Of a stretch of 36,152 nucleotides of DNA, positions 25,287 through 31,944 are shown one piece after another. The stretch's first letter is position 1. Each line of letters begins with the position of its first letter. The DNA is from Candidatus Solibacter usitatus (GTDB lineage: Bacteria; Acidobacteriota; Terriglobia; Bryobacterales; Bryobacteraceae): assembly GCA_016213245.1 (NCBI GenBank), contig JACRBC010000008.1, positions 1 through 36,152 of the forward strand, in the 5' to 3' direction. The position numbers and the translations under genes are program-made. The notes beneath the pieces were generated by a model that was not told where the DNA came from, did no database searches, and was given only the letters and a program-made list of their open reading frames with translations.

Positions 25287-26495
25287 ATGTCTGCCCCGTT
25301 GTCAGGCCCCGCCGACCCGCTCTCTTTCCTCACCGATCAACTGAACGAGCTTCGCGCCTCAGGCTCCTACTTCCGCCTGCGGGAGCTTGAAAGCGCCTGC
25401 GAACCCGTCAGCCGCGCCGACGGGCGCGAAGTCATCAACCTGGCATCCAACAACTACCTCGGCCTCGCCAATCATCCCCGCCTCAAGGAAGCCGCCCTCG
25501 ACGCCGTTCGCAAGTACGGCGCCGGCACCGGCGCGGTGCGCACCATCACCGGCACAATGGCCATCCACATGGAACTCGAGCGCAAAATCGCCGCCTTCAA
25601 GCACACCGAGGCCTGCGTCGTCTTCCAGAGCGGCTTCACCGCCAACGCCGGTACGGTCAGCTCCATCCTCACCCCCGAAGACCACATTGTCAGCGACGAG
25701 CTCAACCACGCCTCCATCATCGACGGCTGCCGCCTCTCCCGCGCCAGGATCCACGTCTTCCGCCACCGCGACCCCGCCCATGCCGCCGAAATACTCCAAG
25801 CTCTGAGCGACCAGTCCGGACGAAAGCTGCTTATCACCGACGGCGTCTTCTCCATGGACGGAGACATCGGCCCGCTGCCGGGCCTCGTGGCTGCCGCCGA
25901 ACGCTTCGGCGCCGTCATGATGATCGACGACGCCCACGCCTCCGGCGTCCTCGGCCGCAACGGCCGCGGTACCGTCGACCACTTCGGCCTCAACGGCCGC
26001 GTGCAAATCCAGGTCGGCACCCTCTCCAAGGCCATCAGCGTCCTCGGCGGCTACGTCTGCGGCAGCCGCGACCTGATCGACTATCTCTACCACCGCGCCC
26101 GGCCCTTCCTCTTCTCCACCTCCCATCCCCCCGCCGTCACCGCCGCCTGCAGCGCCGCCTTCGATTTGCTGGTGGAGGAACCCGAACGCATCGCCACGCT
26201 GTGGGAGAACACGCGCTACTTCAAGTCCGCCCTGCAGTCGAACGGCTTCGACACCGGCGTCAGCGAAACCCCCATCACCCCCATCATCGTCGGCGAGGCT
26301 GCCGCCGCCCACCAGTACTCCGCCGCGCTCTTTGAGGAAGGCCTCTGGGCCACCGGCATCGGCTTCCCCACCGTCCCCAAAGGCCGCGCCCGCATCCGCA
26401 CCATCGTCACCGCCGCCCACACCCGCGCGCACCTCGACCAGGCCGTCGACATCCTCACCCGCGTCGCCCGCCGCATGGGGATCCTCCAGGCCTAG
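25287..26495 (+). CDS. kbl: Glycine C-acetyltransferase (2-amino-3-ketobutyrate CoA ligase)
   Basis: This is a 402-residue PLP enzyme of the alpha-oxoamine synthase family. Features are NNYLGLANHPRLKEAALDAV (54-73), GTGAVRTITGTM (80-91), the stacking H141 in SDELNHASIIDGCRL, the PLP-binding DDAHASG (214-220) and the Schiff-base lysine K248 in VGTLSKA. The continuous match to Bacillus-type Kbl (FLFSTSHPPAVTAAC, FPTVPKGRARIRTIVTAAHT) favours Kbl over BioF or serine palmitoyltransferase. It cleaves 2-amino-3-ketobutyrate with CoA into glycine and acetyl-CoA in threonine breakdown. The usual partner, threonine dehydrogenase, is not in the window. A longer frame from 25026 overlaps the divergent gene and is rejected. 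The start has no ribosome site. Confidence 0.82.
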   Translation: MSAPLSGPADPLSFLTDQLNELRASGSYFRLRELESACEPVSRADGREVINLASNNYLGLANHPRLKEAALDAVRKYGAGTGAVRTITGTMAIHMELERKIAAFKHTEACVVFQSGFTANAGTVSSILTPEDHIVSDELNHASIIDGCRLSRARIHVFRHRDPAHAAEILQALSDQSGRKLLITDGVFSMDGDIGPLPGLVAAAERFGAVMMIDDAHASGVLGRNGRGTVDHFGLNGRVQIQVGTLSKAISVLGGYVCGSRDLIDYLYHRARPFLFSTSHPPAVTAACSAAFDLLVEEPERIATLWENTRYFKSALQSNGFDTGVSETPITPIIVGEAAAAHQYSAALFEEGLWATGIGFPTVPKGRARIRTIVTAAHTRAHLDQAVDILTRVARRMGILQA

Positions 26496-26530
26496 CCGTT
26501 GACCGCCGGCATCGGGAGTATCCTCTTTAC

Positions 26531-27112
26531 GTGGTCCGGCTTCTCTTTGCGCTGACTATCGCCTCAATTTCGCGGTTTGCGATCTGCCAGGAGGTTCCGC
26601 CAAAGCGGGAGGGGCCGAAAACCATGCCTGCGCCGGCCTTGCCCTTTTGCGACTGGAAAGCCCGCTTGGGCGAGCATTGGCGGTATGGCCGTTGGACTGC
26701 CCGGAAGCCGGTCCCCGTCTACGACACCTGGAAGGAGGATCGGCGGCAGGTCTCACAGATCGCGGCCCGGGAGTCGGTCGTGGCGCTCGCCAGCGTGCAG
26801 GTCACCATTCGGCCGGGGGTCATTCAGATGGAGCGCGAGCTTCCCGAGAAAGGCCTGAAACGCGGGGATACCATCTTGACTTACGCCTACCTTGGCGAGG
26901 GATTCGCACAGGTTTGGTACAAGGGCACGTACTACACCGATTTCGACATATCGTTCACCAAGTGGCCCGACGGCGGAGGCTGCGGGGGCGGCCACTGCCG
27001 TGCCAGGTATGTGGACCTCGGTCACCATGTGCAGCGTGCGAAGGTGAAGCTCCGGTCCGGCCTCATAGGGTGGGTAGACATCGGCCCCGAGGATTTCTAC
27101 CTCCCTGACTAG
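26531..27112 (+). CDS. Secreted SH3-like hypothetical protein
   Basis: The 193-residue protein starts at a GTG (26531) and has a signal peptide of about 20 residues (LLFALTIASISRFAICQ). The middle and end contain a segment GDTILTYAYLGEGFAQVWYKG and a later SGLIGWVDI, which together resemble a bacterial SH3-like fold used for cell-wall or ligand binding. Between them is an unusual glycine-cysteine-histidine cluster, GGGCGGGHC (about 148-156), that could bind metal or form a disulfide. Two further cysteines (one in the signal region, one near residue 40) are present. No family name can be assigned. Confidence 0.7.
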   Translation: MVRLLFALTIASISRFAICQEVPPKREGPKTMPAPALPFCDWKARLGEHWRYGRWTARKPVPVYDTWKEDRRQVSQIAARESVVALASVQVTIRPGVIQMERELPEKGLKRGDTILTYAYLGEGFAQVWYKGTYYTDFDISFTKWPDGGGCGGGHCRARYVDLGHHVQRAKVKLRSGLIGWVDIGPEDFYLPD

Positions 27113-27139
27113 CCAGCCGCCCCACCTCAAGGCCGGCGC

Positions 27140-28522
27140 CTACCTCTGCGTCCCCGTGCCGGCCTCAAACACCCGCAATTGGCTGAAGTAATGTTTCGAT
27201 GCGCTCGTGCAGGCAAGGCACGCCGGTTGCGCCTCTTTTCTCGCCTCGCCCAACGCCCGCAGCAGGATTGTGGACGCCTCCGCCGCCGGATCCGCCAGCA
27301 CGAAAACCCTGCCCCGCGCTTCCCTGGCCAGTGCCTCGGCTTCCCGGCGTAACTCGATAGCGTTCGCTCCGCCCTCGTAGCCCGGATGCCCGTCGGTCGA
27401 GCTCGGGAAACTCGTTCTGTGTACACCCTCGCCCCGCCAGTACCACTCCACCGGCTTCCGGCTCAGCCTGGCGAACACCACCGTGTCCCCCGGCCGGGCC
27501 TTCTCGGCAAGGACCTGCGCTGCCGTGCGGCTGTTGCACGGTCCGGCCAGCAGCGGGTCCAGCACCGCCCAGGCACACCCGGCGCCCAGCAGCAGCGCCA
27601 GTCCTGCCCGGCCCGCCCGCGCCACCACTCCCGCCAGCGCCAGCGCCAGCCACGGCGCGATGATCACCGTGAAGCGCGCGTTGAACACCGGCTTCCACTG
27701 CGAGACGGCCAGCGGCAGCGCCAGTGAGACCGCCGCCGCCGCCAGCGCGCCTTTCCAGCCCAACTCCACTCGCTCTCTCGATCTCCTCCGCACGGCAACC
27801 AGGGCCAGCAACAGCGGCGAGACCACGGCCAGGATCCACACGTGCGTTATCGCAACCTCAAACAGGTTCTCCCACCCCGGCCGTTTCAGCCACGCCAGGT
27901 GCTGCGCCCGCCCGCCCAGTTGCGCCATCGCCGCGTCACCCCACACGGCTCCATAAACCGCTCCTCCCGCCGCCAGCGGCAACAACAGCGCCACCCCGCC
28001 GCTAGCCAGCGCCGGCAGGACGAATATGAACCAGTTGTGCGTCATCAGCCCTGCCGCCACAATTGCCGCCAACCCCAGCGCCGGGCCTCTCGCCTCCGGC
28101 CGCCGCCGCACTGCGTCCGCCGCCCCCATCGACGCCACCGTGGCGCAGAGCAGCATCGTGTACATGCGCCCATAACCCGCCATCACCAGCACTTCCGCGT
28201 TCGACATCAGCACAGCCACCGCCGCCGCCGCCGCCAACTCCCCCGCGCGCTCCTTCACCTGCTTCCACAGCAGCGCCGCCGCCACGCCAAGCCACAGCGC
28301 GGAAAACACACGCAGAAACACCTCGTCCGCCGGAAACACCCGGAACCACCCGCTCAGCACCATATAGTAGAGCGGCGGGTGAACATCTGCGCGCAACGCC
28401 GCCACCATCGGCGCCCAGCTTTGCCTTGCCACCTCAATGCTGAACACCTCATCGGACAGAATCGGTGCGCGCAACCCGGCCAAAACCACGCACGCCAAAC
28501 TCGCGAGGATTAGGTACCGCAT
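27140..28522 (-). CDS. GT39-like membrane glycosyltransferase (PMT/ArnT type)
   Basis: The 460 residues from the ATG at 28522 (a TTG at 28543 would add seven) have about ten to eleven membrane helices and a C-terminal soluble tail (about 330-460). The first loop carries the family motif SDEVFSIEVARQSW, with an acidic pair for catalysis or metal, and RADVHPPLYYMVLSGW, the usual HPPLYY region of PMT/ArnT/RgtA-type glycosyltransferases. These use polyprenyl-phosphate sugars on the outer face of the inner membrane. The target may be lipid A, a protein or a polymer and cannot be read from sequence. It is divergent from the pilin array, so pilin or envelope glycosylation is conceivable but unproven. 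Confidence 0.8.
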   Translation of the reverse strand: MRYLILASLACVVLAGLRAPILSDEVFSIEVARQSWAPMVAALRADVHPPLYYMVLSGWFRVFPADEVFLRVFSALWLGVAAALLWKQVKERAGELAAAAAVAVLMSNAEVLVMAGYGRMYTMLLCATVASMGAADAVRRRPEARGPALGLAAIVAAGLMTHNWFIFVLPALASGGVALLLPLAAGGAVYGAVWGDAAMAQLGGRAQHLAWLKRPGWENLFEVAITHVWILAVVSPLLLALVAVRRRSRERVELGWKGALAAAAVSLALPLAVSQWKPVFNARFTVIIAPWLALALAGVVARAGRAGLALLLGAGCAWAVLDPLLAGPCNSRTAAQVLAEKARPGDTVVFARLSRKPVEWYWRGEGVHRTSFPSSTDGHPGYEGGANAIELRREAEALAREARGRVFVLADPAAEASTILLRALGEARKEAQPACLACTSASKHYFSQLRVFEAGTGTQR

Positions 28523-28785
28523 GGCTTTTTCCGCTTTGGTCAAGGTCTTCGCCTGAGCCTTCTATCGGCAGGAAAACACTGCCACTTCACCCCTTCGGGA
28601 GTATTCCTTGCCTGTGCCCCTGTCCCGGTAGGGTGTATGTGGGTGCGCACAACTCAGAGGAAACCTGAGTTGTTTCTAAGGTGAGAATTAGGGTATTCGC
28701 TGGATTTGAGTAGGCGGGTAGTACTGTTACTGTTGGTCTAGCAACGGCAGACAATCGGTTGCAAAGGGAGAGGAGAAATACAAAA
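28523..28785. other. Divergent intergenic region before the pilin array
   Basis: This 263-base stretch separates the leftward GT39-like gene from flp copy 1. It holds a small dyad AACTCAG (28651-28657)/CTGAGTT (28665-28671) with a seven-base loop, a direct repeat of TACTGT (28722-28733) and the ribosome site AGGAG (28771-28775). No promoter for either gene could be resolved: TTGAGT (28706-28711) with TACTGT 16 bases on is only a weak sigma-70 candidate. No riboswitch fold was recognised. Confidence 0.4.
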
Positions 28786-28983
28786 ATGAAGAAGCTCAAC
28801 ACGCTCATCTGGAAGCTGCGGATCATGAAGGACACCCGTGGCCAGGACCTGATCGAATACGCTCTGATGGCTGGCTTCGTGGCCGTCGCCGCCGGTGCCA
28901 TTGTTCCCGGCGTCGCCGCCAGCATCAAGACGATCTTCGGCAAGGTCAACAACGTGATGTCCAGCTCCGCGGCTCAGGGCTAA
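28786..28983 (+). CDS. Flp-type pilin, copy 1
   Basis: The 65-residue prepilin has a basic leader ending in G19 followed by QDLIEYALMAG, so cleavage by the prepilin peptidase TadV is expected between G19 and Q20, leaving E5 and Y6 of the mature protein as in Flp pilins. The rest is a single hydrophobic helix with a short polar end (NNVMSSSAAQG). The ATG at 28786 follows AGGAG (28771-28775); an upstream in-frame TTG is rejected. It assembles tight-adherence pili on the cell surface. No tad genes are visible. It lies first in a three-copy array and is followed by a perfect hairpin. Confidence 0.9.
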   Translation: MKKLNTLIWKLRIMKDTRGQDLIEYALMAGFVAVAAGAIVPGVAASIKTIFGKVNNVMSSSAAQG

Positions 28984-29009
28984 GCCTCGGTCCGGACAAC
29001 AGAAACGTT

Positions 29010-29058
29010 CGAACGCAACAAGAGGGGGCGGCTTCGTCGCCCCCTCTTGTTGCGTTCG
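29010..29058 (+). terminator. Long perfect hairpin after flp copy 1
   Basis: Two perfect 21-base arms (29010-29030 and 29038-29058) enclose a seven-base loop gcttcgt. The core AAGAGGGGGCG pairs with CGCCCCCTCTT. No T-run follows, so it may be a bidirectional or weak terminator, an mRNA-stabilising hairpin that boosts copy 1 over the others, or both. Confidence 0.65.
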
Positions 29059-29207
29059 GTCATTCTGCTTAGCCCGAAGCCTACTTGGGTACCGGCCCGC
29101 CGCTTGTCGGCTGACACACCTACCTATCTTCCAGATATCTCCCCAGATGTTACTAAGCAGGAATACCGATTTGATACACAACCAACACGCCTCATGCTTG
29201 TAGCTAG

Positions 29208-29230
29208 CCGCAGCGATCGCATGACTGCGG
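29208..29230 (+). promoter_or_regulatory. Conserved dyad in the flp copy 2 leader
   Basis: CCGCAG (29208-29213) and CTGCGG (29225-29230) flank the palindromic GCGATCGC core. The element is kept in the leader of copy 3 while surrounding bases diverge, which hints at selection. It lies about 24 bases from the start codon, so an RNA hairpin near the ribosome site or a protein operator are both possible. Confidence 0.4.
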
Positions 29231-29253
29231 AGTGAGATAGAGAGGATTAGGAC

Positions 29254-29451
29254 ATGAACACACTCAATTCGCTTGTGTATCGGTTGCGCATCTTGAAAGA
29301 CACCCGTGGCCAGGACCTCATCGAGTACGCACTGATGGCCGGCTTCATTGCCGTCGCAGCGGGCGCCATCGTTCCCGGCGTTGCCGACAGCATCAAGACC
29401 ATCTTCGGCAAGGTCAATAACGTGATGTCCAGCTCCGCCGCTCAGGGCTAA
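29254..29451 (+). CDS. Flp-type pilin, copy 2
   Basis: This 65-residue prepilin is nearly identical to copy 1 from residue 15 on. It differs mainly in the leader (MNTLNSLVYRLRIL) and at a few positions (FIAV for FVAV, VADS for VAAS). The cleavage site G19/Q20 and mature E5 are kept. AGAGGA (29241-29246) is the likely ribosome site. The strong conservation of the mature part against the drifting signal peptide indicates all copies are still functional. It is followed by a decayed form of the copy 1 hairpin. Confidence 0.9.
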   Translation: MNTLNSLVYRLRILKDTRGQDLIEYALMAGFIAVAAGAIVPGVADSIKTIFGKVNNVMSSSAAQG

Positions 29452-29477
29452 GCCTCGATCCGGACAAGAGAAAAGTT

Positions 29478-29526
29478 CACACGCAATAAGAGCGGGCAGC
29501 CAAGCTGCCCCCTCGTGTCGCGTGCG
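29478..29526 (+). terminator. Degenerate hairpin after flp copy 2
   Basis: Arms 29478-29500 and 29504-29526 pair imperfectly (GGGCAGC with GCTGCCC, CACGC with GCGTG) around a CAA loop. It sits 468 bases after the copy 1 hairpin, the same offset as the genes, so it is the duplicated copy with accumulated mismatches. Confidence 0.5.
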
Positions 29527-29657
29527 TGCCCTCCATTTGTACCGGCTTGAGGCGTCTTCTGTTTCCACCGGCCTATCTTTCGGTTACCTCCCCTGGGCCT
29601 TGTAAGCAGGTTTGCCGATTTGCTCGATAGCAACCAAGGCTCATGCTTGGAGGTAGA

Positions 29658-29678
29658 CGCAGCGATCGCATGACTGCG
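29658..29678 (+). promoter_or_regulatory. Conserved dyad in the flp copy 3 leader
   Basis: CGCAG (29658-29662) and CTGCG (29674-29678) frame the same GCGATCGC core as in the copy 2 leader, at the same distance from the ATG. Confidence 0.4.
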
Positions 29679-29702
29679 GAGTGAGGTAGACAGGGCCAGG
29701 AC

Positions 29703-29900
29703 ATGAAGACACTCAAGTCGCTCGCGTTTCACCTGCACATCTGGAAAGCCACTCGCGGCCAGGATCTCATCGAATACGCCCTCATGGCCGGCTTCGTTGC
29801 CGTGGCAGCCGGCGCCATCGTTCCCGGCATCGCCGAGAGCCTCAAGACCATCTACGGCAGAATCAACAACGTGGTGTCCAGCTCCGCGGCGCAAAACTGA
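29703..29900 (+). CDS. Flp-type pilin, copy 3 (most divergent)
   Basis: The protein has 65 residues with the same cleavage site (TRGQDLIEYALMAGFVAVAAG). The C-terminal half differs from copies 1 and 2 at several positions (IAESLKTIYGRINNVVSS, ending AAQN). It could be a minor or alternative pilin. The ribosome site is weak (CAGGGCCAGGAC upstream). No hairpin follows; after a 68-base gap comes the leftward LarA-like gene. Confidence 0.88.
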   Translation: MKTLKSLAFHLHIWKATRGQDLIEYALMAGFVAVAAGAIVPGIAESLKTIYGRINNVVSSSAAQN

Positions 29901-29968
29901 TTCGCCCGGCCCCGCAGTCAACATCCCCGCCAGCGGGCCGCTTCCGCCGTCCGCCGCTTGGCCTGTCC

Positions 29969-31246
29969 TTATCCAATCAGGTTCAACAGGTCCCCCCGGC
30001 CGTCAAACTCCAGCTCCCGCTCCGTTTCTCCCACCTCGAGTGACTCGTTCCTTGCCAGTTGATCCCGCAAATTGGCCGTGCAGGCCAAAACAGACAGATC
30101 CTGCGTATTCCTGATCCACCCCATCCTCAACTCCGATGCCTCCAGCCGGCCCGTCGTCAGCCGGATCTTCTCCAGGCACTCCCTGTCGCTCTTGAAATGC
30201 ACCGGCGTCCGGATGCAGGCCAGCGCGCCGGAGGTCAAGCCGTTGATCCAGGTCGGGCGCTTCTTCATCTTCTGCACTACCCGTGAATGCACCACGTCCG
30301 CCATCCCCAGCCCGATCGCGTTGCCATGGCTCATCGCATGGACATCGCGCACAAAGACCCTCGACACCCGCGGCGCGAACGGCCACGGGTTGTACTGCCC
30401 GTGTATCGTACGGTTGATCACCTTCGGATCCATGCCGGAGCCGGAGAGGTTCTTCCCAATCTCGTTCACAATCAGCAGATCAACAGCCGGCAGCGGGATA
30501 CGCGGCATCCAGCCCTTGACCATCTCCAGCAGCTCTTCCTCCCGCCGTTCCAACGACTCAGCCGGGATCACCTCCAGGTGCGCCGTTTGATGGTTCTCGT
30601 CCTCCAGAATCGCCAGTCCGCCCAGAATCCTGCCGGACTTCAGCACCTGCCTGCCCACGCTCCGGATCACCGCCTCCAGGCCCATCGTGTGCGCATGGGC
30701 GTGATAACGCTGCGCCCCCGCCCACTTGCCCAGCCCGATCGCCATCATTTTGAACAGTCCGCTCTCCAGCTTCCCGCTGAAGTCGGTGTGCCATTTCACC
30801 CGCGCGCACAGCATCACCGCGCCGGCCGCGTGCGCCGTGCGATCCATCACCACCTCGATGCCTTCTCCCGTCCGCCCCAGCCCGGCCACCGCCAGCGAAC
30901 TCCGCACCGGACACCCCATCGCCGCTTCCGTGATCCCGTACCGCGCCAAAACCTCGGCCTGCCCACGGGCGCTTGCCGCGCCATGGCTCCCCATGGCCGG
31001 GAACAGGAACGGCTTCATCCCCTGCTCGGCCCACCAGCTCACCATCGACTGGACTATGACGTCGAGATTCGCGATCCCTCTGCTGCCCACCCCGATCGCC
31101 ACCGTCGATCCCCGCTTCAGCCCCCTGGCCAGCCCCGACAGACTCAACTGGCGGCGCACCTCGCCTGCCACGTCGCGCAATCCACGCTGTGGGAATCGCT
31201 GCCGGACAACTACGAATGGAGGGAAGCGGACGTCTCGTGAGGCCAC
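29969..31246 (-). CDS. LarA-like (DUF2088, lactate-racemase domain) protein
   Basis: The 425-residue protein uses a GTG start at 31246. It carries hallmarks of the LarA N-terminal-domain family: VAIGVGSRGIANLDVI (about 48-63), FPAMGSHGAASARGQ (about 81-95), WHTDFSGKLESGLFKMMAIGLGK and VNEIGKNLSGSGMDP. True lactate racemase uses a nickel-pincer cofactor made by LarB, LarC and LarE. None of these is in the window, so this may be one of the many paralogues racemising or epimerising other 2-hydroxyacids. The cytoplasmic location is inferred from the absence of a signal peptide. The family call is good; the substrate is unknown. Confidence 0.8.
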   Translation of the reverse strand: MASRDVRFPPFVVVRQRFPQRGLRDVAGEVRRQLSLSGLARGLKRGSTVAIGVGSRGIANLDVIVQSMVSWWAEQGMKPFLFPAMGSHGAASARGQAEVLARYGITEAAMGCPVRSSLAVAGLGRTGEGIEVVMDRTAHAAGAVMLCARVKWHTDFSGKLESGLFKMMAIGLGKWAGAQRYHAHAHTMGLEAVIRSVGRQVLKSGRILGGLAILEDENHQTAHLEVIPAESLERREEELLEMVKGWMPRIPLPAVDLLIVNEIGKNLSGSGMDPKVINRTIHGQYNPWPFAPRVSRVFVRDVHAMSHGNAIGLGMADVVHSRVVQKMKKRPTWINGLTSGALACIRTPVHFKSDRECLEKIRLTTGRLEASELRMGWIRNTQDLSVLACTANLRDQLARNESLEVGETERELEFDGRGDLLNLIG

Positions 31247-31274
31247 CAGCCCATTCTATTCCTCTCGGCCCGCC

Positions 31275-31892
31275 TTAGATCTCTTCCCACTCCCGCTCCA
31301 GCATCCGCGAGTACTCACCCGAGGCGAACAGCTCGAAGCTGAAGTTCTCCGGACGCAGCCCGGCGAAGGTGTCCGCATTCTGCCGGCAGGTGTACATCTG
31401 GTCGGCATAGCGGTAGTAGTACCGCACAAAGTGCGTCGACAGGTTTTCCAGGTCCGGCGCCTTGGAGAAGACCGCGATCAGCCCCAGCGCCCGGCTGAAG
31501 ATGGACTTGTAGTCCGCCACACCCCACTTGGTCAACTTCTCCACCACATCGGCCGGAGGACGCTCTACCAGCAGTTGCACGAAACTCGCTCCGGTTACCC
31601 CCGCCGCGCGTAGCACCGGATCCCGCTCCGCCAGCTCAGCGCACTGGTCCACCCACCGCTGCAAGTCCTTGCCGACGTAAAACAGCATCCTCAGTTCGCA
31701 CAGCCTGCCCGCCAGCAGCCTGTGGAGGACCTCCTCCGGCGATAGCTCCCCGGTCGGCAGCAACCCCTGCATCATCAGATGAGCCCGCGAGCTCTCCACC
31801 AGCTTGTCCGGCCCGCCCGGGTCGGAAAACGGGTGCAGAATCACCGGTGGCAGTGTCCACACTTGCCCTGTCGGCAGATTGGCCGCTTGCAT
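31275..31892 (-). CDS. Conserved hypothetical protein
   Basis: This 205-residue soluble protein, mostly helical, is of a family I do not recognise. It has no signal peptide or membrane helix. Visible features are an N-terminal VILHPFSDPGGPDKLVESS, a central LSPEEVLHRLLAGRLCELRM and a long aromatic-rich C-terminus (STHFVRYYYRYADQMYTCRQ). AGCAGGA directly before the ATG at 31892 may be the ribosome site. It lies between a LarA-like gene (28 bases downstream) and the M28 peptidase (52 bases upstream), all leftward. Confidence 0.7.
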   Translation of the reverse strand: MQAANLPTGQVWTLPPVILHPFSDPGGPDKLVESSRAHLMMQGLLPTGELSPEEVLHRLLAGRLCELRMLFYVGKDLQRWVDQCAELAERDPVLRAAGVTGASFVQLLVERPPADVVEKLTKWGVADYKSIFSRALGLIAVFSKAPDLENLSTHFVRYYYRYADQMYTCRQNADTFAGLRPENFSFELFASGEYSRMLEREWEEI

Positions 31893-31944
31893 TCCTGCTC
31901 TACCTATCGGCTGCCTTGGCGCGTTGCCTTAACGTGTACTTCCA

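Larger units (their letters stand above)
29085..29900 (+). repeat. Tandem duplication of leader plus pilin gene
   Basis: A unit of leader plus flp plus hairpin is repeated with a period of 449-450 bases: unit about 29085-29530, second unit about 29535-29900 (hairpin lost). The 131-base leader before the ATG is collinear with no net indel (29123-29253 versus 29572-29702). Shared blocks include cctatctt, taagcagg, ccgattt and gcagcgatcgcatgactgcgg. Copy 1 has a different leader. Confidence 0.8.

Noticed and set aside
28560-28785. c-di-GMP or other riboswitch before the pilin array
   Set aside because: Only a small 7-bp dyad and short repeats were seen; no conserved aptamer elements were recognised.
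28738-29568. Minus-strand 276-codon frame spanning flp copies 1 and 2
   Set aside because: Its internal repeats only mirror the duplicated pilin genes on the other strand.
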